The notes: generated by a model from the sequence alone, not told the origin. Positions 1 through 8,455 are shown, numbered from the stretch's first letter. The stretch: DNA of 47,230 bases from JAZQHR01 sp045540815 (GCA_045540815.1 JAZQHY010000030.1:1-47230), one strand, 5' to 3'. Numbers and translations: made by a program.

Positions 1-1
1 T

Positions 2-685
2 GGCAGAAAAGATAAATCTGTTAAAAAAGTTCTTTTAACACTCGATGTCGATATAAATGTTGTTACAGAAGCAGTTGAAAATAATGTTGATATTATCATT
101 TCACATCATCCGGTAATTTTCAATCCGTTAAAAAACATAACCGAGGAAACAAGCGAAGGAAAAATGTTTTCCTTGCTTATTAAAAATGATATATCTGTGT
201 ATTGTGCGCATACTAATCTTGATGTTGCAAATGGCGGACTTAATGATTATGCTGCAAATCTTTTGGGGATAAATGTTGATGGTAAACTAAGCGAAGAAAC
301 AAATCTAGGAAGATACGGAACCTTTGATAAAGAATATACATTAAATGATATAGTTTTTATTTGCAAAAAAGTATTTAAATATGATAATATACGTTTTGTC
401 GGTGATAAAAATAAAAAAGTTAAAAAAATAGCGATTGTTACCGGTAGCGGAATGAGTGAGATTGATAAATGCTATGAAAAAAATATAGATTTGTTTATAA
501 CGGGCGATGTTAAGTACAGCGGAGCACGTGAGGCATTAAACAACAATCTTTGTATTATCGATGCCGGTCACTATGGTACTGAATATATAGTTGTTGATTT
601 ACTGTACGATGTATTAAACAAAAAATTCCCTGAGATAGAATTTGTTAAATCAATTAGCAATACTAACGTATTTGACACAATTTAA
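2..685 (+). CDS. NIF3-like dinuclear metal-centre protein (5' partial)
   Basis: The reading frame is open from the window edge, so the N-terminus (probably about 40 residues) is missing; 227 residues are visible. Visible NIF3 hallmarks are the ISHHP metal-binding motif (near residue 37 of the visible part), the downstream HTNLD motif and the late D-A-G-H-Y-G-T-E motif, which supply ligands for two metal ions in this family. NIF3/YqfO proteins are hexameric toroids, annotated as type 2 GTP cyclohydrolase I, but their true substrate is not settled. The 227 visible residues fit the short form without the inserted PII-like domain. The rnpB promoter lies in its last codons. In many Firmicutes this gene follows a tRNA methyltransferase (trmK), which would be off the left edge. 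Confidence 0.88.
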   Translation, partial: GRKDKSVKKVLLTLDVDINVVTEAVENNVDIIISHHPVIFNPLKNITEETSEGKMFSLLIKNDISVYCAHTNLDVANGGLNDYAANLLGINVDGKLSEETNLGRYGTFDKEYTLNDIVFICKKVFKYDNIRFVGDKNKKVKKIAIVTGSGMSEIDKCYEKNIDLFITGDVKYSGAREALNNNLCIIDAGHYGTEYIVVDLLYDVLNKKFPEIEFVKSISNTNVFDTI

Positions 686-700
686 AATAAATGGTATATT
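672..700 (+). promoter_or_regulatory. sigma-A promoter for rnpB
   Basis: A -35 TTGACA (672-677) is followed after 17 bases by TATATT (695-700), with an extended -10 TG at 692-693. It lies inside the last codons of the NIF3 gene. The predicted start, about 7 bases downstream, coincides with the first base of the P1 helix of RNase P RNA, which supports the call. Confidence 0.75.
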
Positions 701-707
701 AATTAAT

Positions 708-1050
708 GCGAGCAAGCCGAATAGTCGCATGTACAAAATCGAAAGATTGTATATGAGGAAAGTCCGAGCATCACAGGGCAGGGTGCCGGGTAACGCCCGG
801 TGGAGGCGACTCTAAGGAAAGTGCAACAGAAAATAACCGCCGTGAAAACGGTAAGGATGAAAAGGCGAGGTAAGAGCTCACCGTGGATTGGGTAATCAAT
901 CTGACGTGTAAACCCCACCTGATGCAACACCGCATAGTGAGGATTTATGTTGGCCCGACATTCCTCGGGTAGGTGGCTTGATGTGCATAGCAATATGTAT
1001 ACTAGATAGATGGCTATTCAAGACAGAACTCGGCTTACAGACTTGCTCGC
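708..1050 (+). ncRNA. rnpB: RNase P RNA, class A
   Basis: Catalytic RNA that removes 5' leaders from tRNA precursors. The ends pair to form helix P1: GCGAGCAAG (708-716) with CTTGCTCGC (1042-1050). Conserved core segments are visible in order: GAGGAAAGTCCGAGC near 754, the GGGTGCCGGGTAACGCCCGG stem near 780, AAAGTGCAACAGAAA near 819, and ACAGAACTCGGCTTACAG at 1023-1040. The layout is the ancestral class A form found in Clostridia, not the class B form of Bacilli. Its own promoter is at 672-700. No clear terminator separates it from dut, so read-through into dut is possible. Open frames on either strand here are not genes. Confidence 0.95.
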
Positions 1051-1078
1051 TATATTTGTTTTTGAAGGAGCAAAACTT

Positions 1079-1519
1079 ATGCAAAATGTAAATGTAAAAA
1101 AATTACGTGATGATGCGATTATCCCTACATATGGCTCGGCAACTGCTGCCGGTGCTGACCTTTACGCATGTATTGATGAAGCTGTAGAAATTAACCCCGG
1201 CGAAACAAAAATGATTCCTACGGGACTATCTATGGAGATACCTGTTGGATATGCAGGATTTATATATGCAAGAAGCGGTCTTGCATCAAAAAGAGGTCTT
1301 GCTCCTGCAAATAAAGTTGGTGTTGTAGACTCTGATTATCGCGGAGAATTTATGGTTGCTCTTCACAATCATTCAAACATAAAGCAGACTGTTGAACCAA
1401 AGGAAAGAATAGCACAGCTTGTTATTGCACCACATCTTACAGTAGAATTTTCGGTGGTTGATGAATTAAGCGATACTGAGCGTGGTAGCGGTGGATTTGG
1501 TTCTACCGGTACAAAATAA
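1079..1519 (+). CDS. dut: dUTP diphosphatase
   Basis: Hydrolyses dUTP to dUMP and pyrophosphate, keeping uracil out of DNA and supplying dUMP to thymidylate synthesis. All five trimeric dUTPase motifs are visible in 146 residues: AGADLYA, ARSGLASKRGL, GVVDSDYRGEF, RIAQLVI and the C-terminal P-loop-like RGSGGFGSTG. The ATG at 1079 is preferred because GAAGGAG lies just upstream; the longer frame back to 1010 runs into rnpB. The length is normal for a bacterial homotrimeric Dut. It sits 28 bases after rnpB and ends at a strong terminator, so it is either read through from the rnpB promoter or has a promoter I could not identify. Confidence 0.95.
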   Translation: MQNVNVKKLRDDAIIPTYGSATAAGADLYACIDEAVEINPGETKMIPTGLSMEIPVGYAGFIYARSGLASKRGLAPANKVGVVDSDYRGEFMVALHNHSNIKQTVEPKERIAQLVIAPHLTVEFSVVDELSDTERGSGGFGSTGTK

Positions 1520-1537
1520 TATTTATGTGATTTTCCA

Positions 1538-1573
1538 GGCACAAAAGTTTAAACTTTTGTGCCTTATTTTTTT
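1538..1573 (+). terminator. Rho-independent terminator after dut
   Basis: A perfect 13-bp inverted repeat, GGCACAAAAGTTT pairing with AAACTTTTGTGCC (1538-1563), is followed by a T-rich tail. It closes the dut transcript before the spoIIIA operon. Confidence 0.9.
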
Positions 1574-1633
1574 GTTCTAAAATAATATTTTTAACCATAT
1601 ATTTATTATATCTATATACAGAGGTGAATACAT

Positions 1634-2542
1634 ATGAAAGAAGAAATTACAAAATTTTTTCCGATAAAAATTCAAAATGTTTTAAACAATCTAAACAATG
1701 ATATTTGGTTGAAACTTGAGGAAATCAGGGTGAGTATAGACAAGCCCTTAATAATATGTGGTAATAATTTTTCTGCGTTTTTAAAAGAAAATTCAGATAT
1801 TTCTGATTTAGCTAAAGATAGTGTAGTTGTAAGTGAAAGAGAGATTTTATGCATTATAGAGATGATAACCGAAGGGTCGGTATATGCTGTTACTGATAAA
1901 ATCAAAAATGGATATATAGTGCTGCCGCGTGGTCACAGAGTAGGTATAACAGGGACAACCGTTATGGAAAACAATAACATAAAGTATATAAAAAATATTT
2001 CGTCACTTAATTTTAGAATAAGACGAGAAATAAAAGGGATTTCGGATAAAATTATTCCTTATATTTATGATAAAGAAAGTATAAAAAACACACTTATAAT
2101 AGCTCCTCCAAGATGTGGCAAAACAACTCTTTTAAGGGACATTTCGCGTGCGCTTGCAAATAACATAAATAAAGTAAAGGTAAGTATTGTAGATGAGCGC
2201 GGAGAAATAGCAGCAGTATATAACGGTGTACCTCAAAATGACGTAGGTGTATACGCAACTGTTCTCGATATGTGCCCAAAATCTCAAGGAATGATGCTTC
2301 TTGTAAGATCAATGTCACCTGATGTGATAATTACTGATGAAATAGGAGGCAGAGATGATATTTATACATTAAAGGATATATCCAGGTGCGGTGTAAATAT
2401 TATAACTACAATACACGGCTTTGATATAAACGATGTACCGCCTGAATTACAAGCTTTTTTTGATGTTTTTATAGTGCTTAGCAAAAGAAACGGTACAGGT
2501 ACAATAGAAAAAATAATTAAAGGTGGGGAGAGAATTGCTTAA
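1634..2542 (+). CDS. spoIIIAA: Stage III sporulation ATPase SpoIIIAA
   Basis: Mother-cell ATPase of the SpoIIIA-SpoIIQ channel that keeps the engulfed forespore active. It resembles type II/IV secretion ATPases. The 302 residues include a Walker A segment (A-PPRCGKTT, about 157-166), a Walker B-like VIITDEIGG (231-239) and a conserved D-E-R-G-E-I element (187-192). The first Walker glycine is alanine, a position that varies in SpoIIIAA proteins. The ATG at 1634 has GAGGTG about 8 bases upstream. It is the first gene of the intact eight-gene operon and overlaps spoIIIAB. Known family regulation is by mother-cell sigma-E; I could not align a convincing sigma-E promoter upstream. Confidence 0.95.
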   Translation: MKEEITKFFPIKIQNVLNNLNNDIWLKLEEIRVSIDKPLIICGNNFSAFLKENSDISDLAKDSVVVSEREILCIIEMITEGSVYAVTDKIKNGYIVLPRGHRVGITGTTVMENNNIKYIKNISSLNFRIRREIKGISDKIIPYIYDKESIKNTLIIAPPRCGKTTLLRDISRALANNINKVKVSIVDERGEIAAVYNGVPQNDVGVYATVLDMCPKSQGMMLLVRSMSPDVIITDEIGGRDDIYTLKDISRCGVNIITTIHGFDINDVPPELQAFFDVFIVLSKRNGTGTIEKIIKGGERIA

Positions 2543-3053
2543 AGTTCTTGGGATAATTTTAATAATTTTTTCGAGCAGTATTTTTGGATATCAAAAAGCA
2601 TCATCATATAAAAAAAGAGTTTTAGAGCTTATTGAATTGAAAAAAGGAGTAGAGATGTTTGAAACAGAGGTTAGATTTGTAAGAACACCTTTATGCGAGG
2701 CATTTGATAAAATAGGAGATAAGCTTACAGGAAGCCTTTCTTCTTTGTTTAGTGATTTTTCGAAAAAGTATGAATCTTTAAATGGATTAAGTGTAAACGA
2801 AATATGGGATACACTTGTTGACGAAAAAACAAAAAATACATATCTTTGTAAAGATGACATTAAACTTATAAAAGATTTTGGAATATGTCTTGGCACAACA
2901 GATGCCGAAGGTCAGATAAATAATATTATGTCAATGCTGGATAGAATAAATTATCAAATAAATTGCGCAAAGGATTTAGAACAGAAAAATGCAAAGTTAT
3001 ATCAAAGTCTTGGTATATATTCGGGTGTTTTGATTTCAATATTGCTTGTTTGA
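2535..3053 (+). CDS. spoIIIAB: Stage III sporulation protein SpoIIIAB
   Basis: GspF-like membrane component thought to connect the SpoIIIAA ATPase with the rest of the channel. The 172-residue protein has an N-terminal membrane segment starting LLKVLGIILIIF, a central charged helical region and a C-terminal hydrophobic segment (GIYSGVLISILLV). TTG at 2535 is chosen because AGGTGGGGAG lies just upstream and because family members begin with this M-L-K-x-L-G pattern; a GTG at 2523 would put the ribosome site inside the coding region. It overlaps the end of spoIIIAA by 8 bases, implying translational coupling. Confidence 0.92.
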   Translation: MLKVLGIILIIFSSSIFGYQKASSYKKRVLELIELKKGVEMFETEVRFVRTPLCEAFDKIGDKLTGSLSSLFSDFSKKYESLNGLSVNEIWDTLVDEKTKNTYLCKDDIKLIKDFGICLGTTDAEGQINNIMSMLDRINYQINCAKDLEQKNAKLYQSLGIYSGVLISILLV

Positions 3054-3069
3054 TACGGAGGAATACAAA

Positions 3070-3264
3070 GTGGAAGTTGATCTAATTTTTAAAATTGCTG
3101 CAATAGGAATAGTTATTGCTGTTTTACATATTATTTTAGAAAATTCAGGGAGAAAAGAACAGGCTATGATGACAACACTTGCGGGTTTGATAGTTGTACT
3201 TTTAATGATTGTGCAGCAGATAAGTGTTCTTTTTGAAACTATAAAAAATATTTTTGAACTATAG
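3070..3264 (+). CDS. spoIIIAC: Stage III sporulation protein SpoIIIAC
   Basis: Small integral membrane protein of the SpoIIIA complex, 64 residues with two hydrophobic helices (about residues 6-22 and 35-53) separated by a short polar loop holding a GRKEQ segment. Length and layout match the family (about 65-68 residues). GTG at 3070 is preferred: CGGAGG lies 8 bases upstream, and the residues before it in the longer frame (from 3046) have no family counterpart. It starts 16 bases after spoIIIAB ends. Confidence 0.92.
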   Translation: MEVDLIFKIAAIGIVIAVLHIILENSGRKEQAMMTTLAGLIVVLLMIVQQISVLFETIKNIFEL

Positions 3265-3276
3265 TGAGGATAAAAA

Positions 3277-3660
3277 GTGGAAATATACAAAATTGTCGGT
3301 GTAGCAATCGTATCTACAGTTCTTATATCTGTGGTAAAGCCATACAGAAAAGAGATAGCTTTGCTTTTAAGTGTGCTTGCAGGAATAATATTATTTTCCT
3401 ATATTTCCTTGTATATGAAAAGTGCTGTATCTACAGTGTATGAGGTTGCATCAAGAATTGATATCGATCTTTCGTTTGTGAAAATAATTTTAAAGATAAT
3501 TGCTGTTTCATACGTGTGCGAATTTGGCGCTCAAATATGCAAGGATGCAGGCGAATCATCTATAGCATCTAAGGTGGAACTTGCCGGAAAAGTTATTATT
3601 GTGTACATATCTACACCGATAATAATGTCACTTTTTAATTTACTTACAGGTTTTAACTGA
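3277..3660 (+). CDS. spoIIIAD: Stage III sporulation protein SpoIIIAD
   Basis: Integral membrane protein of the mother-cell channel, related to SpoIIIAC but with an extra C-terminal part. The 127 residues have hydrophobic helices at about 5-20, 28-48, 63-83 and 98-118. The signature C-E-F-G-A-Q-I-C-K-D-A-G-E, with its conserved acidic and glycine residues, is visible near 80-92. The start is GTG at 3277, with GTGAGGA upstream. It lies in the conserved order between AC and AE. Confidence 0.93.
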   Translation: MEIYKIVGVAIVSTVLISVVKPYRKEIALLLSVLAGIILFSYISLYMKSAVSTVYEVASRIDIDLSFVKIILKIIAVSYVCEFGAQICKDAGESSIASKVELAGKVIIVYISTPIIMSLFNLLTGFN

Positions 3661-3673
3661 TTTGGAGAAAAAT

Positions 3674-4807
3674 ATGAAAAGTATACTTGTGATTTTTATA
3701 TGCATTTTTGTGATTATTCCTATTAATTCGTACGCAGACCAACTTGCTACTGTGCAGTATGATGAATTGGAATTCGATAAGCTTATGGATATATCGTCAG
3801 ATTATCTTGTGGAGGATATTTCTATAGAAAACATTAAAGACAAGCTTTTAAACGGCGAAAATTTTATAGATATACATACTTTAGGAGGCAAAATTTTAAG
3901 CTTAATATCAGAAGAAGTAATGTTAAATATTAACCTTGTTGTATCACTTATTGTACTTGCGATTGTATGTTCTATCCTTACAAATCTCCAAAGTGCTTTT
4001 GAAAACAGAGGGGTATCAGAAATATCGTTTGTAGCGTGTTATATCGTTTTTGTTGCGTTAACTGTAACTGGATTTTATGAATGTGCAAAGCTTGCAGGAA
4101 AAGTTGTAAATGAGCAGGCGGCATTTATGAAAATGGCTGTTCCTACATACATCAGCCTTATGATTTCTACTGGAAATGTTTCGGTCGCAAAGACAATGGA
4201 GCCGGTTTTTCTTTTTGCTGTACAGTTTATTGGTGGTTTTATAGATAGGTTTATGCTTCCTGTTGTTTTTTGGATTAGTATACTTTCAGTAGTTAATAAC
4301 TTATCAGATAGATTTCACGTGTCAAAGCTTATAGACTTTTCAAAACAGACTATTACGTGGGTGCTTGCTGGTATGGTTACTTTTTTTGTTGCGGTTATGA
4401 ATTTAACAGGTATAACATCATCTGCTGTTGATGGAGTTGCGATAAGAAGTATGAAATATGCAGTTGGAAGATTTGTGCCGGTAGTTGGAGGAATACTTAC
4501 GGATTCTGTAGATACTGTTATTACATCTACGATAGTTGTGAAAAATGCAATGGGGGTTTTGGGTGTAATAGTTATGATTTTAATATGTGCATCTCCGATT
4601 ATAAAGCTTGCGGTATCTATGATTATGTTTAAGATTGCAGCAGGTGTTATTGAGCCTATTGCAGATAAAAGAATAGTTGGTATAGTAAGTAACATTGCTA
4701 GCGGTATATCTCTTTTGTTTATTATGGTTTTTTCTGTTACAGTAATGTTTATCATTTCTATAACAACCGTTATTGGTTTTTCGAATATTACTGCTATGAT
4801 AAAGTAA
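3674..4807 (+). CDS. spoIIIAE: Stage III sporulation protein SpoIIIAE
   Basis: Largest membrane protein of the SpoIIIA channel, with a permease-like fold; 377 residues. It begins with a signal-peptide-like segment (MKSILVIFICIFVIIPINSY, then A-D-Q), followed by a soluble stretch to about residue 75 and then six or more membrane helices, ending in a long hydrophobic C-terminus. ATG at 3674 is preferred, with GGAG six bases upstream at 3664-3667; a TTG at 3662 overlaps that site. It starts 13 bases after spoIIIAD and is followed closely by spoIIIAF. Confidence 0.94.
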   Translation: MKSILVIFICIFVIIPINSYADQLATVQYDELEFDKLMDISSDYLVEDISIENIKDKLLNGENFIDIHTLGGKILSLISEEVMLNINLVVSLIVLAIVCSILTNLQSAFENRGVSEISFVACYIVFVALTVTGFYECAKLAGKVVNEQAAFMKMAVPTYISLMISTGNVSVAKTMEPVFLFAVQFIGGFIDRFMLPVVFWISILSVVNNLSDRFHVSKLIDFSKQTITWVLAGMVTFFVAVMNLTGITSSAVDGVAIRSMKYAVGRFVPVVGGILTDSVDTVITSTIVVKNAMGVLGVIVMILICASPIIKLAVSMIMFKIAAGVIEPIADKRIVGIVSNIASGISLLFIMVFSVTVMFIISITTVIGFSNITAMIK

Positions 4808-4817
4808 GGTGAGAGGT

Positions 4818-5255
4818 TTGGAATATATAAAAGCATATTTTTTAAATATAATATCAGTTATTTTATTTACTGTTTTAGTAGAAATTCTTATGCCAAACAG
4901 TTCGTTTAAAGGATATATAAAACTTGTTTTGGGCTTATTAGTTATATTGGCTGTTGTAAAACCTATAACAAATTTGACGGGTTTTAATATTGATTCATTA
5001 GTTGATACAGACCAATCATATGTTACGTCAACACAAATTGAGGAAGTGCAAAATCGTCAAATTAACACTGTTTTCTGCGATAACCTTGAAAATGCTATTG
5101 AAACAGATGTAAAAGAGAGGTTTAATGAAGATGTTGAAGTCAGCGTTGAAGCGGATATAAACGAAATCAAAAATATAGATATAACAGGGATTAGCGACGA
5201 AAGAAAATATGAAATAGAAAAATACATTTTGGAAACATTTGTAGGTGGTGAATAG
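4818..5255 (+). CDS. spoIIIAF: Stage III sporulation protein SpoIIIAF
   Basis: Bitopic or two-helix membrane protein with a ring-building-motif domain that faces the intermembrane space of the forespore; 145 residues. Two N-terminal helices (about 5-22 and 31-49) flank a short loop containing the family P-N-S-S-F-K-G-Y-I-K-L-V segment; the remainder is a soluble domain. The start is uncertain: TTG at 4818 fits AAGGTG six bases upstream, whereas GTG at 4809 is part of that same ribosome site. It ends with TAG immediately before the ATG of spoIIIAG. Confidence 0.9.
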   Translation: MEYIKAYFLNIISVILFTVLVEILMPNSSFKGYIKLVLGLLVILAVVKPITNLTGFNIDSLVDTDQSYVTSTQIEEVQNRQINTVFCDNLENAIETDVKERFNEDVEVSVEADINEIKNIDITGISDERKYEIEKYILETFVGGE

Positions 5256-5768
5256 ATGTACGATTTTATTGAAAAAATCAAAGATAGAATGAATAAAAAA
5301 CACATATACATAATATTTATAATAGGGGTTGTTATTATATTAGTTTCTGGAAAGGTCAAGCCTGACACTCCAAAAACAGATATAGCTCGGACGCAAAGTG
5401 AAATTGACGCAGAGGCTCTTGAAGAAAAGCTTGAAGATATTTTATCGAAAATATCGGGCGTAGGTAAGGTTAATGTTATGATTACATATGAAACATCAGG
5501 AGAAATGGTAGCGGTATCAAATGATAAAATTTTGACCGAGAAAGACAAAGAAAGCGTTGATAAAGAGATAGTTATGAAAAGCGATGGCTCTCAAAAGGAG
5601 CCGTTTGTTTCCAAAGAAATAAAACCTGTTGTAAGAGGTGTGCTTGTAGTTGCAGAGGGCGCTGAAGTTCAAACAACGCGAATAAACCTTACAAGAGCAG
5701 TATCGTCGGTTCTCGATGTACCTGTGAACAGAGTAGAAGTTTTGCCAAAAAACAAGGAGGAAAAATGA
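5256..5768 (+). CDS. spoIIIAG: Stage III sporulation protein SpoIIIAG
   Basis: Forms a large membrane-anchored ring in the channel between mother cell and forespore. The 170-residue protein has one N-terminal membrane helix (about 17-31) and then a soluble ring-building domain with the segment KISGVGKVNVMITYE (about 65-79), typical of SpoIIIAG. The B. subtilis protein is about 229 residues, so this is a compact version. ATG at 5256 directly follows the TAG of spoIIIAF and has GGTGGTG upstream. Its TGA overlaps the ATG of spoIIIAH. Confidence 0.93.
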   Translation: MYDFIEKIKDRMNKKHIYIIFIIGVVIILVSGKVKPDTPKTDIARTQSEIDAEALEEKLEDILSKISGVGKVNVMITYETSGEMVAVSNDKILTEKDKESVDKEIVMKSDGSQKEPFVSKEIKPVVRGVLVVAEGAEVQTTRINLTRAVSSVLDVPVNRVEVLPKNKEEK

Positions 5769-6277
5769 TGATGGTTTTTAAGAGAAAACAAGTTATAGCA
5801 GGAGCATTGGTTGTAATGATTGGACTTGCGGGATATCTTAACTATATGTATGATGAAGAAACTACAAGCGTTGGTGCTGATGCAAATGAGCTTGAAACTG
5901 CTAATATCGGACAGGTGCAAATGGTAAACGGAACACAGGACTACTTTTCGAATAGCAGATTAAACAGAGAAAATGCAAGAGCAAAAGCGATTGACCTATT
6001 AAAAGATACCATTGCGAATGAAAATGTTAGCCAACAGACAAAAAATGATGCGCAGAAGCAAATACTTGACATAGCTAAAAACATTGAAAGCGAAGAGGAT
6101 ATTGAAAGTATAATCATTGCAAAAGGCTTTAATGATGCAGTAGTGTTTATAAATGGTGAATCTGTTACTGTAACGGTGAAAACTACCGAGTTAACGGCTG
6201 TAGATACGGCAAAAATAAAAGATGTGGTTATGGAATATATAAATACAAATAATATAAAAATAGTTGAAGTTGAGTAA
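5765..6277 (+). CDS. spoIIIAH: Stage III sporulation protein SpoIIIAH
   Basis: Mother-cell partner of forespore SpoIIQ; together they bridge the two membranes. The 170 residues contain an N-terminal membrane helix (about 10-27), a charged linker, and a C-terminal ring-building (YscJ/FliF-like) domain. It is shorter than the roughly 218-residue B. subtilis protein, mostly in the linker. Three consecutive ATGs (5765, 5768, 5771) follow AAGGAGG at 5754-5760; the second has the best spacing, so the true start may be one or two codons later. It overlaps spoIIIAG by four bases and is the last spoIIIA gene. Confidence 0.92.
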   Translation: MMMVFKRKQVIAGALVVMIGLAGYLNYMYDEETTSVGADANELETANIGQVQMVNGTQDYFSNSRLNRENARAKAIDLLKDTIANENVSQQTKNDAQKQILDIAKNIESEEDIESIIIAKGFNDAVVFINGESVTVTVKTTELTAVDTAKIKDVVMEYINTNNIKIVEVE

Positions 6278-6292
6278 ATAATATGATATAAT
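6264..6292 (+). promoter_or_regulatory. Probable sigma-A promoter for the Asp23-like gene
   Basis: TTGAAG (6264-6269), a 17-base spacer, then TATAAT (6287-6292) with an extended -10 TG at 6284-6285. It overlaps the last codons of spoIIIAH and gives the Asp23-like gene a vegetative promoter separate from the sporulation operon. Predicted from sequence only. Confidence 0.6.
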
Positions 6293-6334
6293 ATACATAT
6301 CCTAAAAGGACTTTATTACTAAGGAGGTTTAATC

Positions 6335-6739
6335 ATGGAAAATAATATGAATGAAATAATGGAATCTACAGGTAATATTAAAATTTCAGATGAGGTTGTT
6401 GCTACTATTACAAATATTGCTGTATCTGAGATAAACGGAGTTAGCGGTCTTGGTGGCACGTTTACAGGCGATATAGCGCAGATGCTTGGTAAAAAAAGCT
6501 TTACAAAAGGAATTAAGGTTGATATAAAAGAAAACAACGTTACATTGGATTTAAATGTAATTATTGAGTATGGAGTAAAAATTCCTGAGGTAGCGTGGGA
6601 GATTCAGGAAGCAGTTAAAAAAGCTATAGAATCTATGACCGGACTTGATGTGGAGAAGGTTAATATTCACGTTGTAGGTATTAATGTTCCTAAAACAGAG
6701 GATAAAAACACTCAAAACGAGGAAGAAACTGAAGAATAA
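6335..6739 (+). CDS. Asp23/Gls24 family envelope stress protein
   Basis: Belongs to the Asp23/DUF322 family (YqhY-like), small proteins linked to envelope stress and, in Bacilli, to acetyl-CoA carboxylase control. The 134 residues show the family pattern: I-K-I-S-D-E-V-V-A-T-I near the start, EINGVSGLGG (about 33-42), an ITxGIKVDIKENNVTLDL-like strand pair and VEKVNIHVVGI near the end, closed by a strongly acidic tail. AAGGAGG lies upstream of the ATG. In many Firmicutes this gene sits just before nusB, as here, but a terminator separates the two. Confidence 0.9.
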   Translation: MENNMNEIMESTGNIKISDEVVATITNIAVSEINGVSGLGGTFTGDIAQMLGKKSFTKGIKVDIKENNVTLDLNVIIEYGVKIPEVAWEIQEAVKKAIESMTGLDVEKVNIHVVGINVPKTEDKNTQNEEETEE

Positions 6740-6748
6740 TTTTAAAAT

Positions 6749-6790
6749 AGCCCTGTTTTTTATTAAAACGGGGTTTATTTTTTTATTTTT
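6749..6790 (+). terminator. Rho-independent terminator after the Asp23-like gene
   Basis: CCCTGTTTT (6751-6759) pairs with AAAACGGGG (6765-6773), with one T-G wobble, and is followed by a long T-rich run. It separates the Asp23-like gene from nusB. Confidence 0.82.
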
Positions 6791-6837
6791 ATGTTGTATA
6801 ATATTATTATATACTGATAAACCTAGGAGGATTACAG

Positions 6838-7257
6838 ATGAGCAGAAAAAAAGCACGTGATTTAGCTTTTAAATTAATTTTCGAAGTTCCTTTTTTTGAA
6901 AATAGATTTAAGGAAAGAATTGAAAATTTTAATGATATTAACAAAGAGAGTTCTTTAAGTGAAAATGATTTTAAATATATAGATTCTTCAGTTAGTTTGT
7001 GTTTTGAAAATGCAGAAAAAATTGACAAAATACTTTCTGATAACTTAAAAAACTGGACTCTTGATAGAATACCAAATGTTGCAAAAGCTATTTTAAGACT
7101 TGCTGTATGCGAGATGATGTACATAGATGATGTACCATATCAGGTGGCTATAAACGAAGCTATTGAGCTTGCAAAAACCTACGGAGATGATGATGCTCCA
7201 TCTTTTATTAACGGTGTGCTTGCAAGCGTAGTAAAATCCGAAAAAATAGAGGGATAA
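6838..7257 (+). CDS. nusB: Transcription antitermination protein NusB
   Basis: Binds boxA RNA with NusE (S10) to form the rRNA antitermination complex. The 139-residue all-helical protein carries the family signature NWTLDRIPNVAKAILRLAV (about 79-97) and the C-terminal VAINEAIELAKTYG plus F-I-N-G-V-L segment. The start is ATG at 6838 with AGGAGG upstream. It heads a tight run nusB-xseA-xseB-ispA-dxs-tlyA-radC, the usual Clostridial order. A TATAAT at 6797-6802 may be its -10, but no good -35 is visible. Confidence 0.95.
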   Translation: MSRKKARDLAFKLIFEVPFFENRFKERIENFNDINKESSLSENDFKYIDSSVSLCFENAEKIDKILSDNLKNWTLDRIPNVAKAILRLAVCEMMYIDDVPYQVAINEAIELAKTYGDDDAPSFINGVLASVVKSEKIEG

Positions 7258-7258
7258 T

Positions 7259-8455
7259 ATGGCTGTTATTACTGTTAGTCAATTAAATAACTATATGAAA
7301 CGCTTTGTCGACAGTAACGTGCATCTAAGCAAGCTATGGGTAAAAGGTGAAATATCCAATTATAAAAAACACTATACAGGACATATATATATGACACTGA
7401 AAGACGAAACGAGTGTTATAAAAGCAGTTATGTTTAAAGGGAGTGCTTCGTCGCTTTTGTTTGAACCGGATAACGGAATGATGGTTATTGCCTGTGGAAA
7501 GGTAGCGGTTTTTGAACGAGACGGTCAGTATCAGCTTTATGTAGAAAGTATGGTTCCTGACGGCGTTGGTGAACTCCATATTGCATATGAGCAGCTTAAA
7601 GAAAAGCTTGAGCAAAAGGGATATTTTGCCGAGTCGCATAAAAAACCTATTCCTAAATTTCCGTCAAATATAGGTGTAATAACATCTCCTACAGGAGCGG
7701 CAATCAGAGATATTTTAAATGTACTTACTAGAAGATACCCTGCGGCAAATATTTACATATATCCTGCACAGGTTCAGGGAGTAGGGGCTAGTGCAACGAT
7801 TGTAGATGGAATTGAGCTTTTCAACAACCTTAAAAATGTCGATGTTATTATTGCCGGACGTGGCGGTGGTTCAATTGAAGATTTATGGGCATTTAATGAA
7901 GAAAATGTAGCTGATGCGATATATAATTCTGATATACCTATTATATCAGCTGTCGGTCACGAAACTGACTTTACTATAGCTGATTTTGTATCCGACCTTA
8001 GAGCGCCTACGCCGTCAGCCGGTGCGGAGCTTGCAGTACCTGATTTGCTGGAGGTTAAAAATAAACTAAGCACAACCAAATCACGACTTTCGGTTTTGCT
8101 AACTAATTCTTATAAATACAAAAGAAAAGAGCTAGATAGCATTTTATCCAGAAATATATTTACAAATCCTGATTTCATTACTGAGGATAGGAAAATTCAG
8201 TTGGACAATATTTCTGAAAAACTTTTGAATTTATATCAAAATAAGATTGATAAAAGTAAAAATAATCTTTTAGGATATACTACAAAGCTTGAAGTTTTAA
8301 ACCCGATTTCGGTTCTTAACAGAGGATATTTAATCGCAAGCAGGGAAAACGAACGTATAAAAAGTGTTAAAAGTATAAAAAAAGACGATGAAGTTAAACT
8401 TAAATTTAGTGACGGAACAGCAATGTGCCGTATAACTGAAATTACGGAGGAATAA
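7259..8455 (+). CDS. xseA: Exodeoxyribonuclease VII large subunit
   Basis: Catalytic subunit of exonuclease VII, which degrades single-stranded DNA from both ends. The 398 residues have an N-terminal OB-fold (about 1-100), then the catalytic domain with GVITSPTGAAIRD (about 138-150), the G-R-G-G-G-S-I-E-D-L-W-A-F-N motif and the HETDFTIADF-V-S-D-L-R-A-P-T-P-S-A-A-like segment, followed by a coiled-coil region that binds XseB. Length is at the short end for the family. It begins one base after the nusB stop and is followed two bases later by xseB. Confidence 0.96.
   Translation: MAVITVSQLNNYMKRFVDSNVHLSKLWVKGEISNYKKHYTGHIYMTLKDETSVIKAVMFKGSASSLLFEPDNGMMVIACGKVAVFERDGQYQLYVESMVPDGVGELHIAYEQLKEKLEQKGYFAESHKKPIPKFPSNIGVITSPTGAAIRDILNVLTRRYPAANIYIYPAQVQGVGASATIVDGIELFNNLKNVDVIIAGRGGGSIEDLWAFNEENVADAIYNSDIPIISAVGHETDFTIADFVSDLRAPTPSAGAELAVPDLLEVKNKLSTTKSRLSVLLTNSYKYKRKELDSILSRNIFTNPDFITEDRKIQLDNISEKLLNLYQNKIDKSKNNLLGYTTKLEVLNPISVLNRGYLIASRENERIKSVKSIKKDDEVKLKFSDGTAMCRITEITEE

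Noticed and set aside
703..1084. Open frames on the minus strand (703-993 and 896-1084)
   Set aside because: They lie within the RNase P RNA, whose paired ends and conserved core explain the sequence.
1574..1633. Possible sigma-E promoter before spoIIIAA
   Set aside because: ATA-rich blocks near 1596-1604 and 1613-1620 are reminiscent, but the spacing is too short for a sigma-E promoter and AT-rich chance matches are likely.
2104..2135. First glycine of the Walker A in SpoIIIAA replaced by alanine
   Set aside because: This position varies (often serine) in SpoIIIAA proteins, so it is not unusual.
6797..6802. TATAAT as a nusB promoter
   Set aside because: No reasonable -35 at 16-18 bases; the upstream bases belong to the terminator's T tract.
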